NCBI GenBank assembly: GCA_963787675.1
Contig: CAWBDV010000018.1
Coordinates: 1 to 64,000, forward strand
Length of the DNA stretch: 64,000 nucleotides
Origin: JAJPKK01 sp963787675
GTDB taxonomy: Bacteria > Pseudomonadota > Alphaproteobacteria > Rhizobiales > Xanthobacteraceae
Direction: 5' to 3'
Shown here: positions 45,726 through 56,412 of the stretch, piece after piece
Layout of the letters: each line of letters begins with the position of its first letter
How positions within the stretch are numbered: the stretch's first letter is position 1
Translations under genes and position numbers: made by a program
Notes under the pieces: generated by a model
What the model saw: only the letters and a program-made list of their open reading frames with translations
What the model was told of the DNA's origin: nothing
Databases searched by the model: none

Positions 45726-48700
45726 TCATTTCGCTAACGCGGTAATTTGCTGATCGAACCAGGCGAGGTCCTGTTTCCATTGCGACTGATTCGGGAAATG
45801 CGCGACCAACTGCGCACTGATCTCGCGGCCCGCCGCAAGGGCCTCTCTCGCTTTCTCCGCCTGCTGCGACTTCAGATAGGCAGTGGCGAGTTTTGCATAG
45901 GACACCGACAGGTCGCGCTGCCAGCCGAAATTGCCGGGATCGGACTTGACCAGGCGATCTCGGATGGCCAGGCTCGCCTGATAGGAGGTCAGCGCGTCCG
46001 GCAGATTGGCTTGCGCCACCTGCAAGTCGCCGACACTGTCGTACGACACCGACAGGTCGCGCTCCCAGCCGACGTTGGCGGGATCGGATTTGGTCAAGCG
46101 GTCTCTGATGCCGAGGCTCGCCTGATAGGAGGTCAGCGCGGCCGGCAGATTGCCCTGCGCCTTGAGCACGGCGCCGACTTTGTCGAACGATACCGACAGA
46201 TCGCGCTGCCAGCTGGCGTTGCCGGGATCGGATTTGGCCAGGCGGTCTCTGATGCCGAGGCTCGCCTGATAGGAGGTCAGCGCGGCCGGCAGATTGCCCT
46301 GCACTACCTGCACGTCACCGACCTTATCGTACGACACCGACAGATTGCGCTGCCATAAGACGTTGCCGGCGTCGGCTTTGGCTAGGCGATCCATGATGGC
46401 GAGGCTCGCTTGGTAGGATTTCAGCGCCTCGGGCAGATTGCGCTGCGCCACCTGCAGGTCGCCGACATTGTCGTACGACAGCGACAGATCACGCTGCCAG
46501 CCGGTATTGTTGGGGTCGGACTTCGCTAGGCGGTCGGCGAGGCCGAGGCTCGCCTGATAGGATTTCAGCGCCTCGGGCAGATTGCCTTGCGCCACTTGCA
46601 CTTTGCCGACATTGTCGTACGACAGCGATAGAGCGCGCTGCCATAAGGCGTTGCCGGGATCGGACTTCGCCAGGCGGTCGGCAAGGCCGAGGCTCGCCTG
46701 ATAGGATTTCAGCGCCTCGGGCAGATTGCGCTGCGCCACTTGCACTTTGCCAACCTTATCGTACGACACCGACAGATCTCGCTGCCAGCCGGCGTTGCCG
46801 GGATCGGCCTTGGCCAGGCGGTCTCGGATGGCGAGGCCCGCCTGATACGACGTCAGGGCCGCCGGCAGATTGCCCCGCGCCACCTGCACGTCGCCGACAT
46901 TGTCGTACGACAGCGACAGATCGCGCTGCCAGCTGGCGTTATTGGGATTGGACTTGGCCAAGCGGTCAGCGAGGCCGAGGCTCGCCTGATAGGATTTCAG
47001 CGCCTCAGGCAGATTGCCTTGCGCCAACTGCACTTTGGCAATCTTATCATACGACACCGACAGATCGCGCTGCCGGCCGGCGTTGCCGGGATCGGCCTTG
47101 GCCAAGCGGTCTCGGATGGCGAGGCTCGCCTGATAAGACGTCAGGGCGGCCGGCAGATTGCCTTGCGCCACCTGCACGTCGCCGATGTTGTTGTACGACA
47201 GCGACAGGTCGCGCTGCCAGCCGGCGTTGCCAGGATCGGACTTGGCCAGGCGGTCTCGGATGGCGAGGCTCGCCTGATAGGAGGTTAGCGCCTCCGGTAG
47301 ATTGCCCTGCGCCTTGAGCACGTCGCCGACCCTGTTGTTCGACAGCGACAGATCGCGCTGCCAATCGGCGTTGCCGGGATCGGACTTCGCCAGCCGATCC
47401 GCAATCGCGAAGTCCGCCTGATACGAGACTAGCGCGGCCGGCAGATTGCCTTGCGCCTTAAGCATCTCGCCGACCCTCGCGTCGGCTACGGCCAGATTGC
47501 GCTGCCAATCAGTGTTGCCGGGGTCGCCCTTGGCCAGGCGGTCGGCAATGGCGAGGCTCGCCTGGTAGGATTTCAGCGCCTCGGCCAGATTGCCCTGCGC
47601 CTTAAGCACGTCGCCGACTTTCTCGTATGAAACCGACAGGTCGCGCTGCCAGCCAGCGTTGCTGGGGTCGGCCTTGGCCAAGCGATCGGCGATGGCGAGG
47701 CTCGCCTGATAGGAGGCCAGCGCATCGGGCAAATTGCCCTGCGCCACCAGCACGTCGCCGACCCTGGCATCGGCTACCTCCAGAGCACGCTGCCAGCCGG
47801 GATTGCCGGGACCGGTCTTGGCCAGGCGATCGGCGATGGCGAGGCTCGCCTGATAGGAGGTCAGCGCCTCGGACAGATTGCCCTGCGCCTTGAGCACGTC
47901 GCCGACCTCGATGTCCGACAGCGACAGACCTTGCTGCCATAAGGCGTTGTCGGGATCGGTCTTGGTCAGGCGCTCCGCGATAGCCAGGCTCGCCTGATAG
48001 GAGGTCAGCGCGGCCGGCAGATTGCCCTGTGCCACCTGCACCTCGCCGACCTCGATGTAGGAAACTGACAGATCGTGCTGCCAGCCGGCGTTGCCGGGAT
48101 CGGACTTGGCCAGGCGATCCATGATAGCGAGGCTCGCCTCAAAGGATTTCAGCGCCTCGGACAGATTGCCCTGCCCCTTGAGGACGTCGCCAACCTTGAT
48201 GTGCAAAACCGCCAAATCGCGCTGCCAGCCGGCATTGCCGGGATCGGACTTCGCTAGGCGGTCTCTGATGGCGAGGCTCGCCTGATAGGAGGCCAGCGCC
48301 TCGGGCAGATTGCCCTGCGCCACCTGCACGTCGCCGACTTTCTCGTATGAAGCCGACAGGTCGCGCTGCCAGCCGGCATTACCGGGATCGGACTTCGCCA
48401 AGCGGTCCGCGATGTCGAATCTCGCCTGATAGGAAATCATCGCGGCCGGCAGATTGCCCTGCGCCACCTGCACGTCGCCGACCCTGTCGTATGAAACAGA
48501 CAGGTCGCGCTGCCAGCCCGCATTGCTGGGATCGGACTTGGCCAGGCGGTCGGCAATGGCGAGGCTTGCCTGAAAGGAGGTCAGCGCGGCCGGCAGATTG
48601 CCCTGCGCCATCTGCATGTCGCCGACCCTGTCGTAGGACACCGACAAGTCGTTCTGCCGGTCGGCATTGCCGGGATCAGCCGTGGCCAAGCGGTTTCTGA

Positions 48701-51595
48701 TCGCGAGGCTCGCCTGAAAGGAAGTCAGCGCGGCCGGCAGATTGCCCTGCGCCACCTGCACGTCACCAATATTATTGTGCGACACCGACAGCTCGCCTTG
48801 CCACTCGGCATTGCTGGGGTCGGCCTTGGCCAAGCGGTCTCTGATGCCGAGGCTCGCCTGATAGGATTTCAGCGCCTCGGGCAGATTGCCCTGCGCCTTC
48901 TGCACGTCGCCGATTTTCTCGTATGAAAGCGACAGGTGTTGCTGCCAGCCGGCATTGCCGGGATCGGCCTTAGCCAGGCGGTCCATGACAGCGAGGTCCG
49001 CCTGAAAGGAGGTCAGCGCGGCCGGCAGATTGCCCTGCGCCTTCCGCACGTCGCCGACCCTGTCGTACGACACCGATAGATCGCGCTGCCAGCCCGCATT
49101 ACTGGGATCGGATTTGGCCAGGCGGTCCATGACAGCGAGGCGGGCCTGATAAGAGGTCAGCGCCTCAAGCAGATTGCCCTGCGCCACTTGCACGGCCCCG
49201 ATTTTCTCGTACGACGCCGACAGGTTGCTTTGCCAGCCGGCATTGCCGGGGTCGGCCTTGGCCAGGCGTTCTCTGATGGCGAGGCTCGCCTGATAGGATG
49301 TCAGCGCGGCCTGCAGGTTGCCCTGCGCCTTCTGCACGTTGCCGACCCTCTCGTACGACGCCGACAGGTGTTGCTGCCAGCCGGCATTGCCGGGATCGGC
49401 CTTCGCCAAGCGGTCCATGACGGCGAGGTCCGCCTGATAGGAGGCGAGCGCGGCCGGCAGATTGCCCTGAGCGACCTGCACTTCGCCCACCTTGATGTAT
49501 GAAAGCGACAGCTCGCTCTGCCAAGTGGCATTGCCGGGATCGGACTTGGCCAGGCGGTCCCTGATGGCGAGGCTCGCCTGGTAGGATGTCAGCGCGGCCG
49601 GCAGATTGCCCCGCGGCATCTGCACATCGCCCACATTGTCGTAGGAATACGCCAAGCTGCTCTGCCAGCCGGCATTGCCGGGATCGGACTTCGCCAGCCG
49701 ATCCGAAATGGCGAGGCTCGTCTCATAGGAGGCGAGCGCGGCCGCCAGATTGCCCTGCGACACCTGCACCCTGCCGATACTGTTGTAGGAAAACGTCAGG
49801 TCGTTTTGCCAGCCCGCATTGCCCGGATCGGACTTGGCCAGGCGATCACGAATGGCGAGGCTCGCCTCATAGGAAGCGAGCGCCGCCGGCAGATTGCCCT
49901 GCGCCACATGTACGTCGCCGACCTCGGAGTAGACTGCCGACAGGTCGTTCTGCCACGCGGCATTGCCGGCATCGGACTTCGCCAGGCGCTCGCGGATCGC
50001 GAGAACTCGCCTCATAGGAAGCGAGCGCCGCCGGCAGATTGCCCTGCGCCTCCTGAACGTGGCCGACGCTGACGGCCGAGATCGACTCGTCGCGCTGCCA
50101 TAAGGTATTGTCGGGATCGGACGACGCCAGCCGCTCGAAGATCGCGAGGCTCGCCTGATAGGACGCGAGCGCGGCCGGCAGATTGCCCTGCGACTCCTGC
50201 ACGCTGCCGACCTTCTGGTTCGAGACCGCCAAGTCGCGCCGCCAGCCGACATTGCCGCCATCGGACTTGGCCAGGCGGTCTCTGATGTCGAGAACTCGCC
50301 TGATAGGACGCGAGCGCGTCGGACAGGTTGCCCTGCGACACCTGCACGTCGCCGATCTTGTTGTAGGAATACGACAGTTCGCGCTGCCATGCGGCATTGC
50401 CGGGGTCGGACTTCGCCAGGCCGTCCATGATGGCTCGGCTCGCCTGACAGGACGCCAACGCCTCGGTCAGATTGCCCTGCGCGACCCGCACGTCCCCGAC
50501 TTTGTTGTGCGTTACCGCCAGGTCGCGCCGAAACGCGATGCTGTCCGGTTGCTGCTTCAGCAGAGCCTCGAGGATGTCCTGCGCCTGCTTTGCGGCCGCG
50601 AGGGCACTCTGGGTTTCGCCGAGCGTCAAGAGCGTGTTGGCAGTTTCCGTCAACGCGGACGCCTGGCTCTGGCGCAGCGCCGGGCTCGTTTCGCCGGCTC
50701 CCAGGAGCTGGTCCTGAAGCTGGCGCGCCCGATCGAGAATGTCCTTGATGGTCGCCGCCGGCACACCGCTGACGTCGCGGAATTTCTGCGCCAGGTCGAA
50801 GACCAGGCTGTTCGCGGTGCCGGTCGCCAGCGTGAGGGTGCGCTCGGCGCGGTCGCGCTGGGCCTGGGCCTCGCGACGGTTGATCTCGGCGAAACCCGCG
50901 AGCGCGATTGCGACGACCGCGACGGCGAGCGAGCCGCCGACCCAATAGCGCTGCCGTGCGGTCGCGGCGCGCCGGCTCGCCCGGATGAAGTCCTGGTGCA
51001 GATCGGTCGGCGCGTTGGCGTCGGGCGGGCGGCGATCTAGCCAGCGCTCGGCGGCTTCAAGGTCCGCGCCGCGCAAGGTCGCGCCGCTTTTGCGCCCCTG
51101 CTCGCTCCAGTGCCGCGCTAGCTCGCCGAGACGCGTATGCTCGCGCACCCAGGGAAGATCCGTATGCAGCGCCGTGGTGAGCGCCGCCAGCGCGGCGTCC
51201 TTGTCGTCGCTCTCGCCGAAGAACACCCAGTTCAGCCGACCGAGCGTCGGCGGGGCGTCGGCGTCGGCGATGCGGCGCGTCACCACCGGGATGACCCGCT
51301 TGCCGAGCCTCGTGCTTTCCTCCAGCTCCCAGCCGCAGATCGGCGATGCGACCGAATCCGGGCTCATGGTGAAGACAACCGTATCGGCGGTGGCGATCAG
51401 CGCGGCCAGGCGCTCCTTCCAGGGCTCGCCCGGCGCGATATCGGTCTTGTCCAAGAACGCATCGAAACCGCGCTCGGCGAGCTTCCCGACCAGCATCTGG
51501 GCAAAGGCTGAGTCCTTGCGTGAATACGAGACGAAGACCTTGGCGTGACCGCCGGTCGGGGCCGCTACGGAAGGCGCAGGCACATGCTCATTCAT
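45726..51595 (-). CDS. TIR domain - transmembrane - giant TPR repeat protein, two +1 frameshift sites
   Basis: One long gene in three frames. Residues 18-150 form a TIR domain (KVFVSYSRKDSAFAQMLVGK; TADTVVFTMSPDSVASPICG then WELEES) with Glu90 at the place of the NADase catalytic Glu of bacterial TIRs. A transmembrane helix at 217-237 (YWVGGSLAVAVVAIALAGFA) follows. Then come 32 TPR-like units of exactly 48 residues (GNLPAALTSYQASLAIRDRL, AKSDPGNAGWQRDLSVSYDK, VGDVQVAQ) and a C-terminal cap. The frame changes at 50290-50300 and again at 50001-50010. Both sites read GCG-AGT-TCT-C where every other unit reads GCG-AGC-CTC, and skipping one T restores the repeat. Without shifting, translation stops at 50012, giving a 527-residue TIR-TM protein. 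The family (TIR plus TPR) suggests cell-death or signalling by NAD+ cleavage; that is inference. GAGGG precedes the ATG. Confidence 0.82.
50001..50010 (-). other. +1 frameshift site 2 in the TIR-TPR gene
   Basis: GAGAACTCGC on the plus strand instead of GAGGCTCGC in the other units: one extra base. It is the same change as at 50290-50299, 289 bases away (two 144-base units plus the extra base). Confidence 0.8.
50290..50299 (-). other. +1 frameshift site 1 in the TIR-TPR gene
   Basis: GAGAACTCGC on the plus strand; identical to site 2. Reading GCG-AGT-(T)-CTC restores Ala-Ser-Leu and the repeat consensus. Confidence 0.8.
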
Positions 51596-52182
51596 CGTCC
51601 CTCGTCCCGCCCAGGGCTGATAGGAAATCAGGATTTCTGGCTACCGGGTTCGTCGGTCTTGTTCTCGATGCGCAGGGCATTTCCGAGAAGTGCGCGGTCG
51701 CATTGCGTGAGTGAATTTCGATGGCCTTGCGATATTCGGCGATAAAGTCAATTTCTCCTGATCAACCAAGAAATCGCCTTGACCTAACGCAAATCGAGAA
51801 AACGTCTTTAAGTTCAGAAGCTGTTAAAGGGCTGTTCAGGGGGCCGCAAGTAGCATCAGGCTATGCACTTTCGTCATCACGCCGGCGCCCCGAACCTCAC
51901 CGCCTTCATGAACCGCGACGAACACGACGGGCTCGGCTTTAGTCAGCAAATGCGTGGCGGCCGTTAGCCGCAATAACACTCCTCAATATCGCGGTCTGTG
52001 ACCTATTTCGCGGGTGTTTCGAGCGGCCGGGGGAAACATCTCCTACCGGTGAAGGCAAAAGTTTCCGCGAGTGCATGAATCTGAAGATGTCTTGACCCTG
52101 ACAAGCCTATCGGTCGCAGACTCGTCCGGTCGTTGGGCCAAAGCTGCCGCGCTCACGATGTGCGCAAAACAGCGCTGATGAC
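51596..52182. other. Intergenic region, no gene seen
   Basis: About 590 bases between the TIR-TPR gene start and the left end of the IS. It should hold the TIR-TPR promoter. No motif-bearing frame on either strand. Confidence 0.4.
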
Positions 52183-53790
52183 CGATAGTGTTGAAAAAGT
52201 CGCTCGTGACAATCGGCGAATCATGATTCCGTTTCGTTGATGCTTTCAGCGGCGAAGGGGGATCATGATGGGTCGGCAGACGGTCGATCAGAGCCAGCTG
52301 TTCTATCTCTTCAACCTCGAAAAGCGCATCCCGGAACGTCATCTCCTGCGCCGCATCAACCCGATTGTGGGGCGGATATTGGGGGAGTTTCGGCAGAAGC
52401 TTCAACCTTTCTACAGCGAGATCGGCCGGCCTTCGATCGACCCCGAGTTGATGATCCGCATGCTCATTGTTGGTTACTGCTACGGCATCCGCTTTGAGAG
52501 AAGGCTGCGCGAGGAGGTCGCGTTGCACCTCGCTTATCGCTGGTTCTGCCGCCTCGATCTCGACGACAAGGTTCCTGACCACTCGACTTTCTCGGCCAAT
52601 TGCCACGGCCGGTTCCGCGACAGCGATCTCTTTCGCCAAGTATTCGAGGCGGTGGTGCGCGCGTCCATGGACGCCGGGCTGGTCAAGGGCGAAGGCTTTG
52701 CAGTCGATGCGAGCGTCATAGAAGCTGATGCCAGCCGTTATCATGGCAAGGCTCCTGACGAGATCGACTGGTCAGTGCCGGAACGTCAGACGCGGGCGGT
52801 CGCCGAGTTCCTCGGTGCGCTTGATGACGAAGATCCCGATGCTGATCGCAAGGTGCCGAAGGTGATCTCGCCGGTGGACCCGTGCTCGGCCTGGACCGCC
52901 AAAGCCAACAAGCGCGTTCAATTCGGCTATGGTCTCAATTACCTGATCGATATCGAGTACGCGGTCATCGTCGACGTGGAGGCCACTCCGGCCCGCACCT
53001 ACGATGAAGTGACTGCGACCAAGACCATGATCAAGCGCACCGAAGAGACCTTAGGCTTGAAGCCCGGCCGGCTTGTGGCTGATACGGCATACGGGACCGG
53101 CAAGTTCCTCGGCTGGCTCGTCGGCACCGGCATCACGCCGCACATTCCGGTGTGGGACAAGAGCGATCGAGAAGATGGAACCTTCTCACGCAGCGATTTC
53201 ACGTTCGATCGTGAGCGTAGCGTCTACATCTGTCCCGCGGACAAGCTGCTCAAGACCACTGGCAACGTGGGCAGTGATCACATGGTGCGCTATCGCGCAT
53301 TAAAGCGCGAATGCGGCGCATGTCCCCTCAAGCCACAATGCTGTCCAAACGCGCCCTCGCGCGATGTCAAACGCAACGTCAACGAGGATGCCCGCGATCA
53401 TGCGCGTTCCTTCATAGGTACGCCGGAGTTCGACAGATCACGCGACGAGCGCAAGAAGGTCGAGATGCGCTTTGCGCACCTGAAGACCCACCATGGCTTT
53501 GAGCGTATGCGGCTGCGGGGCCTCTCCGGCGCACGCGACGAGTTCCACCTCGCGGCCATCGTGCAAAACCTGAAGACCCTGGCAAAACATATCTGGCGGC
53601 CGAGATCTCACGAGCCTGCCGTCTGCGTTGCATGAGCGGCTGCGGCGTCCAACCTCCGTTAGCGATTGGACGCCACCCACAAAGCCATCGGTGTCGCCAC
53701 ACGGGTGGTACGCGAAGGACTGAATACCGTCCGCAAATGCTCGAATGATGAGCCAAGCCCAAAACATCGAGGGCTTTTTCAACACTATCG
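52183..53790 (+). mobile_element. IS1182-type insertion sequence, apparently intact
   Basis: Terminal inverted repeats CGATAGTGTTGAAAAAG at 52183 and its complement CTTTTTCAACACTATCG ending at 53790, 17 of 17 bases identical, enclose one transposase gene. Length 1608 bases, within the family range. A target duplication is not obvious from the flanks (GAC before, ACC after). Confidence 0.85.
52265..53635 (+). CDS. IS1182 family transposase
   Basis: 456 residues. An N-terminal DUF772 domain (RIPERHLLRRINPIVGRILG; LMIRMLIVGYCYGI) is followed by a DDE domain with GFAVDASVIEADASRYHGK (first Asp), RLVADTAYGTGKFLGWLVG (second Asp) and a C-terminal KVEMRFAHLKTHHGFERMRL (Glu). A CGACPLKPQCCP Cys cluster lies between, as is usual in IS1182. 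The reading frame is complete; the element may be active. GAAGGGGG lies before the ATG at 52265 (52268 also possible). Confidence 0.92.
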   Translation: MMGRQTVDQSQLFYLFNLEKRIPERHLLRRINPIVGRILGEFRQKLQPFYSEIGRPSIDPELMIRMLIVGYCYGIRFERRLREEVALHLAYRWFCRLDLDDKVPDHSTFSANCHGRFRDSDLFRQVFEAVVRASMDAGLVKGEGFAVDASVIEADASRYHGKAPDEIDWSVPERQTRAVAEFLGALDDEDPDADRKVPKVISPVDPCSAWTAKANKRVQFGYGLNYLIDIEYAVIVDVEATPARTYDEVTATKTMIKRTEETLGLKPGRLVADTAYGTGKFLGWLVGTGITPHIPVWDKSDREDGTFSRSDFTFDRERSVYICPADKLLKTTGNVGSDHMVRYRALKRECGACPLKPQCCPNAPSRDVKRNVNEDARDHARSFIGTPEFDRSRDERKKVEMRFAHLKTHHGFERMRLRGLSGARDEFHLAAIVQNLKTLAKHIWRPRSHEPAVCVA

Positions 53791-53811
53791 ACCCATTCCT
53801 GCCGCCGAGCG

Positions 53812-53945
53812 TCACTCCACCTTAATATTGGCCGCCCGGATCACCTTTCCCCATTTCTCGGTTTCGTCCGCGATGAGCGTGCCAAAGCTGGCTGGCGAGC
53901 CGAGAAGTGCCGTGCCGCCGAGGTCGGCAAACCGCGCCCTCGCTT
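53812..53945 (-). pseudogene. Bug/TctC family solute-binding protein, C-terminal fragment
   Basis: RARFADLGGTALLGSPASFG then TLIADETEKWGKVIRAANIK-VE, ending at the TGA at 53814-53812. This is the canonical C-terminus of periplasmic Bug/TctC binding proteins of tripartite tricarboxylate transporters. Only about 43 codons remain, 22 bases from the IS1182 right end; the rest is not found on the other side of the IS. Confidence 0.78.
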
Positions 53946-54091
53946 GAGATCGCGGCATCGACTGGAGTTCGTGTCCGCTCTACTCGTAACAACTGGCGAG
54001 GTGGCCTCAGCCAGTACCGTTTTCAAAAACAGCAGTGCTGTCGTCACTGTGCCGGCTTGATCGCGCTGCACCGGAGGCGCTATGGCGCAAG

Positions 54092-54553
54092 TCAAGGTAT
54101 CTCTTGCCAGTTGTCGGCAATATATCCTTGGGGATCGACAGGCAGCACGACCTTTCCCGCGACGGCGCGGCGGCCGACGCAGGACCAGTCGTAGATAGTC
54201 TCGTGGCCGGTCGCCGACATCGGAATGCCCTTTGATCCGGGGTTCTCGCGACACCATGCGGTTGCCCCCGGTAGCATGCGACGTATGTCAGCCTTAAAGC
54301 AGTTGAGATTGGCGCCGATGTAACACGCCATGAGTTTACCGCCGACGCAACGCACGAAGGCGGCGCCGCGGACAGAGACTTCGTCGATTTCGAATGCCTT
54401 GGCAATGGCCGCTATCAGATCCGTCGGGACCTTCTCCGGGCGCGCGTGGGCGGGGTTCGGACAATAAGTCTCCTTTGCGGCGGCCGCTCTTACCGGCGCG
54501 ACTCCGATCAGGGCGGCAAACAAAAAGGCCGCTATAGCTGCTGTGAAGCGCAT
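54092..54553 (-). CDS. Exported hypothetical protein with conserved Cys residues
   Basis: 153 residues; GAGGGAAATCG before the ATG at 54553. Signal peptide MRFTAAIAAFLFAALIGVAP ends at VRAA. Six Cys in the mature part (TYCPNPAH, RCVGG, ACYIGANLNCF, AWCREN, WSCVG) suggest disulfides in the periplasm. DLIAAIAKAFEIDEVSVRGA is a helix followed by a compact domain. Family not recognised. Confidence 0.65.
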   Translation of the reverse strand: MRFTAAIAAFLFAALIGVAPVRAAAAKETYCPNPAHARPEKVPTDLIAAIAKAFEIDEVSVRGAAFVRCVGGKLMACYIGANLNCFKADIRRMLPGATAWCRENPGSKGIPMSATGHETIYDWSCVGRRAVAGKVVLPVDPQGYIADNWQEIP

Positions 54554-54730
54554 CGATTTCCCTCGATTTCTCTTGTTTCATGAACCAAGGTTTTCCAGCC
54601 GCCCATCGATCCAAATTGTTGATCCGAGCTTTGATGTTGGTCGCTCAAGTATTGCTCTGCGCGGTGCATCAATTTTTATTGGCTGTGCGCGCGGATCGCC
54701 AAACTCCACCACCGCACCGAATTCCAATTC

Positions 54731-56218
54731 TTATGGCGTCCCCGCCATGCCGAAGGTCGTGTCGGGCGTGCCGTCCGAATTCAACCTGATAAGGACGATC
54801 GCAAAACCTTGGTTTCCTGGAAGCTTGCGCGCGCCGGCCAGGACGATCTTGCCGTCTTGCTGTATGGCGATGCCGCGTCCATCGAACGGATTTTGGTCGA
54901 ACGGCAGCGCGAGGGTGCCGTTGTCGCCGAATTCCTTGTCGGGGGCTCCGTCGGCATTGAGCCTCATCGCGGCCGAGCAGGAGCGGCATTTGCCACCGCG
55001 AAGATGGCCGAGGGCGACGATCTTGTCGTCTGCCTGCACGGCGATCGTGGAGATTTCACCGAACGGCCCATCAGCTTCGAGCTGCACCACGCCGCTATTG
55101 CCAAACGATGTGTCGAGATTGCCGTCCGGCGTATAGCGTGCCAGCGCAGGCGCGGAGGACCCGCGCTGCCCGGGACGCTGGCGCACCAGTGTGATCGCCC
55201 CAGCGGTGACGACGCGGTTGTGGGTGTCCAAGGCCGCGTGGTAGGCGGAGCTTCCCTCGCCAATTCCATGCGGCCCGGTCCTTCCGTCTTTGCCGAACGA
55301 CTTGTCAAAGTGGCCGTTCGGCAGATAGCGGATCAAGGCAAAATCGCGTCGTCCTCCATGGCCTAAACAATTCAAGAGCCTGGCCCCCGGGTCGTCGTCG
55401 CAGTGCACGTTGAGGTCTGAGTCTGCGCTGCCCACGACAACGATCTTGCCGTCGGGTTGAACGAGCGCAACGCGCGCTTCGTCCTCCCGCGACACGCCCA
55501 TCCGGGTAATGACTCGCCCGCCATCGCCAAAGCTTTCATCCAGGCTGCCGTCGAGATTGTAGCGAACGGTCGCGAACGAATAGGCCGTCATGATGAACCA
55601 ATAGGGAACGAGGCTGTTGCCGGTAACGATTATTTTGCCGTCGGGCTGCACGGCAACGCCGTGCGGTATGTTGTGATTGTTACGTTGTCCGACGTCGGTC
55701 GACGTCCAGCCACCGTGTCCGAACCCTCCGTCGGGCTGGCCGCCGGGCAAGAAGCGTGCAACCACGAAGCCCAGGTCCCTGTTTCCATATTGGCTGTTGA
55801 CGACCCCCGGGATGAATGCCTCAAGCGCGACAACAATCGTGCCGTCGGGCGCGATCGCCACGTCCGCCACCTTGTTATTAGCCCCGGTGTTCAAAAGGAT
55901 ATCGCCGACCGGCGCAGTCGCATGATTGGCCAGTGCGCCGTTGGACGTGAGGCTCAGCGTGAAAAGGCTTGCCCGCTGCGGACTTCCCGAAATGCTCGTC
56001 GCCGCGACCCGGATCGTTCCGTCGCCTGCAACCGAGACCGCCGCCGCGCCGGGCGCCGATCCGACCGCGATGCTGACCGCACCGGGAGAGGGGGATGAAA
56101 TGCGCGGCTCCTCTGCCGCGCGGGCCTGCAAAAGGCACACCGCAATTCCCATCGCCGAAAGTCCGATGATGCGCCCCAACCGAAGATCCAAGGGCGCTCC
56201 AACCGTCGCTGTGGCCAT
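54731..56218 (-). CDS. Exported delta-60 repeat protein
   Basis: 495 residues; GGAG seven bases before the ATG at 56218. A hydrophobic N-terminal segment (IIGLSAMGIAVCLLQARAA) is the likely signal. At least six delta-60 repeat units follow, each with a QPDGKIVVVG strand and an LDxSFGxxG turn (VAVQPDGKIIVTGNSLVPYW; LDESFGDGGRVI; FDKSFGKDGRTG; LDTSFGNSGVVQ). These repeats build a beta-propeller-like structure found in surface and secreted proteins. The final unit reads GTPDTTFGMAGTP at the very C-terminus. Confidence 0.85.
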   Translation of the reverse strand: MATATVGAPLDLRLGRIIGLSAMGIAVCLLQARAAEEPRISSPSPGAVSIAVGSAPGAAAVSVAGDGTIRVAATSISGSPQRASLFTLSLTSNGALANHATAPVGDILLNTGANNKVADVAIAPDGTIVVALEAFIPGVVNSQYGNRDLGFVVARFLPGGQPDGGFGHGGWTSTDVGQRNNHNIPHGVAVQPDGKIIVTGNSLVPYWFIMTAYSFATVRYNLDGSLDESFGDGGRVITRMGVSREDEARVALVQPDGKIVVVGSADSDLNVHCDDDPGARLLNCLGHGGRRDFALIRYLPNGHFDKSFGKDGRTGPHGIGEGSSAYHAALDTHNRVVTAGAITLVRQRPGQRGSSAPALARYTPDGNLDTSFGNSGVVQLEADGPFGEISTIAVQADDKIVALGHLRGGKCRSCSAAMRLNADGAPDKEFGDNGTLALPFDQNPFDGRGIAIQQDGKIVLAGARKLPGNQGFAIVLIRLNSDGTPDTTFGMAGTP

Positions 56219-56412
56219 GGTGATGCTCCATATGCTTGGCCAGGTCGAGGGACCTCGCCATCAGTCAGCCCGAGCGCGTATGTCCACACCCGGCCGCCAC
56301 GGCGGCCGATTTCTGGGGAGCATCTGCCGCGAACGCCACCAGTCCGGAACCCACGAGCCGTGGCATCCGGTGCTGAAGGTGCTGCGGCCACGCCAGTAGG
56401 CGTCTGCGCCAA

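Larger units (their letters stand above)
45880..50520 (-). repeat. Array of 32 tandem 144-bp coding repeats
   Basis: Units of 144 bases (48 codons) without spacers, recognisable by CTCGCCTGATAGGA on the plus strand once per unit. 28 units lie in the last frame, four upstream across the two shift sites. Two sub-types alternate (PAAL and PEAL at positions 4-7). Confidence 0.85.

Noticed and set aside
45726..50397. Many long open frames on the plus strand and in the other minus frames across the repeat array
   Set aside because: They are shadows of the 144-base repeats: since 144 is a multiple of three, any frame without a stop in one unit stays open in all.
45880..50520. Regular repeats that might suggest a CRISPR-like array
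   Set aside because: The unit is coding, 144 bases, contiguous and without unique spacers.
52043..52744. 233-codon minus-strand frame overlapping the IS1182 transposase
   Set aside because: Antisense of a well identified transposase with full DDE motifs.
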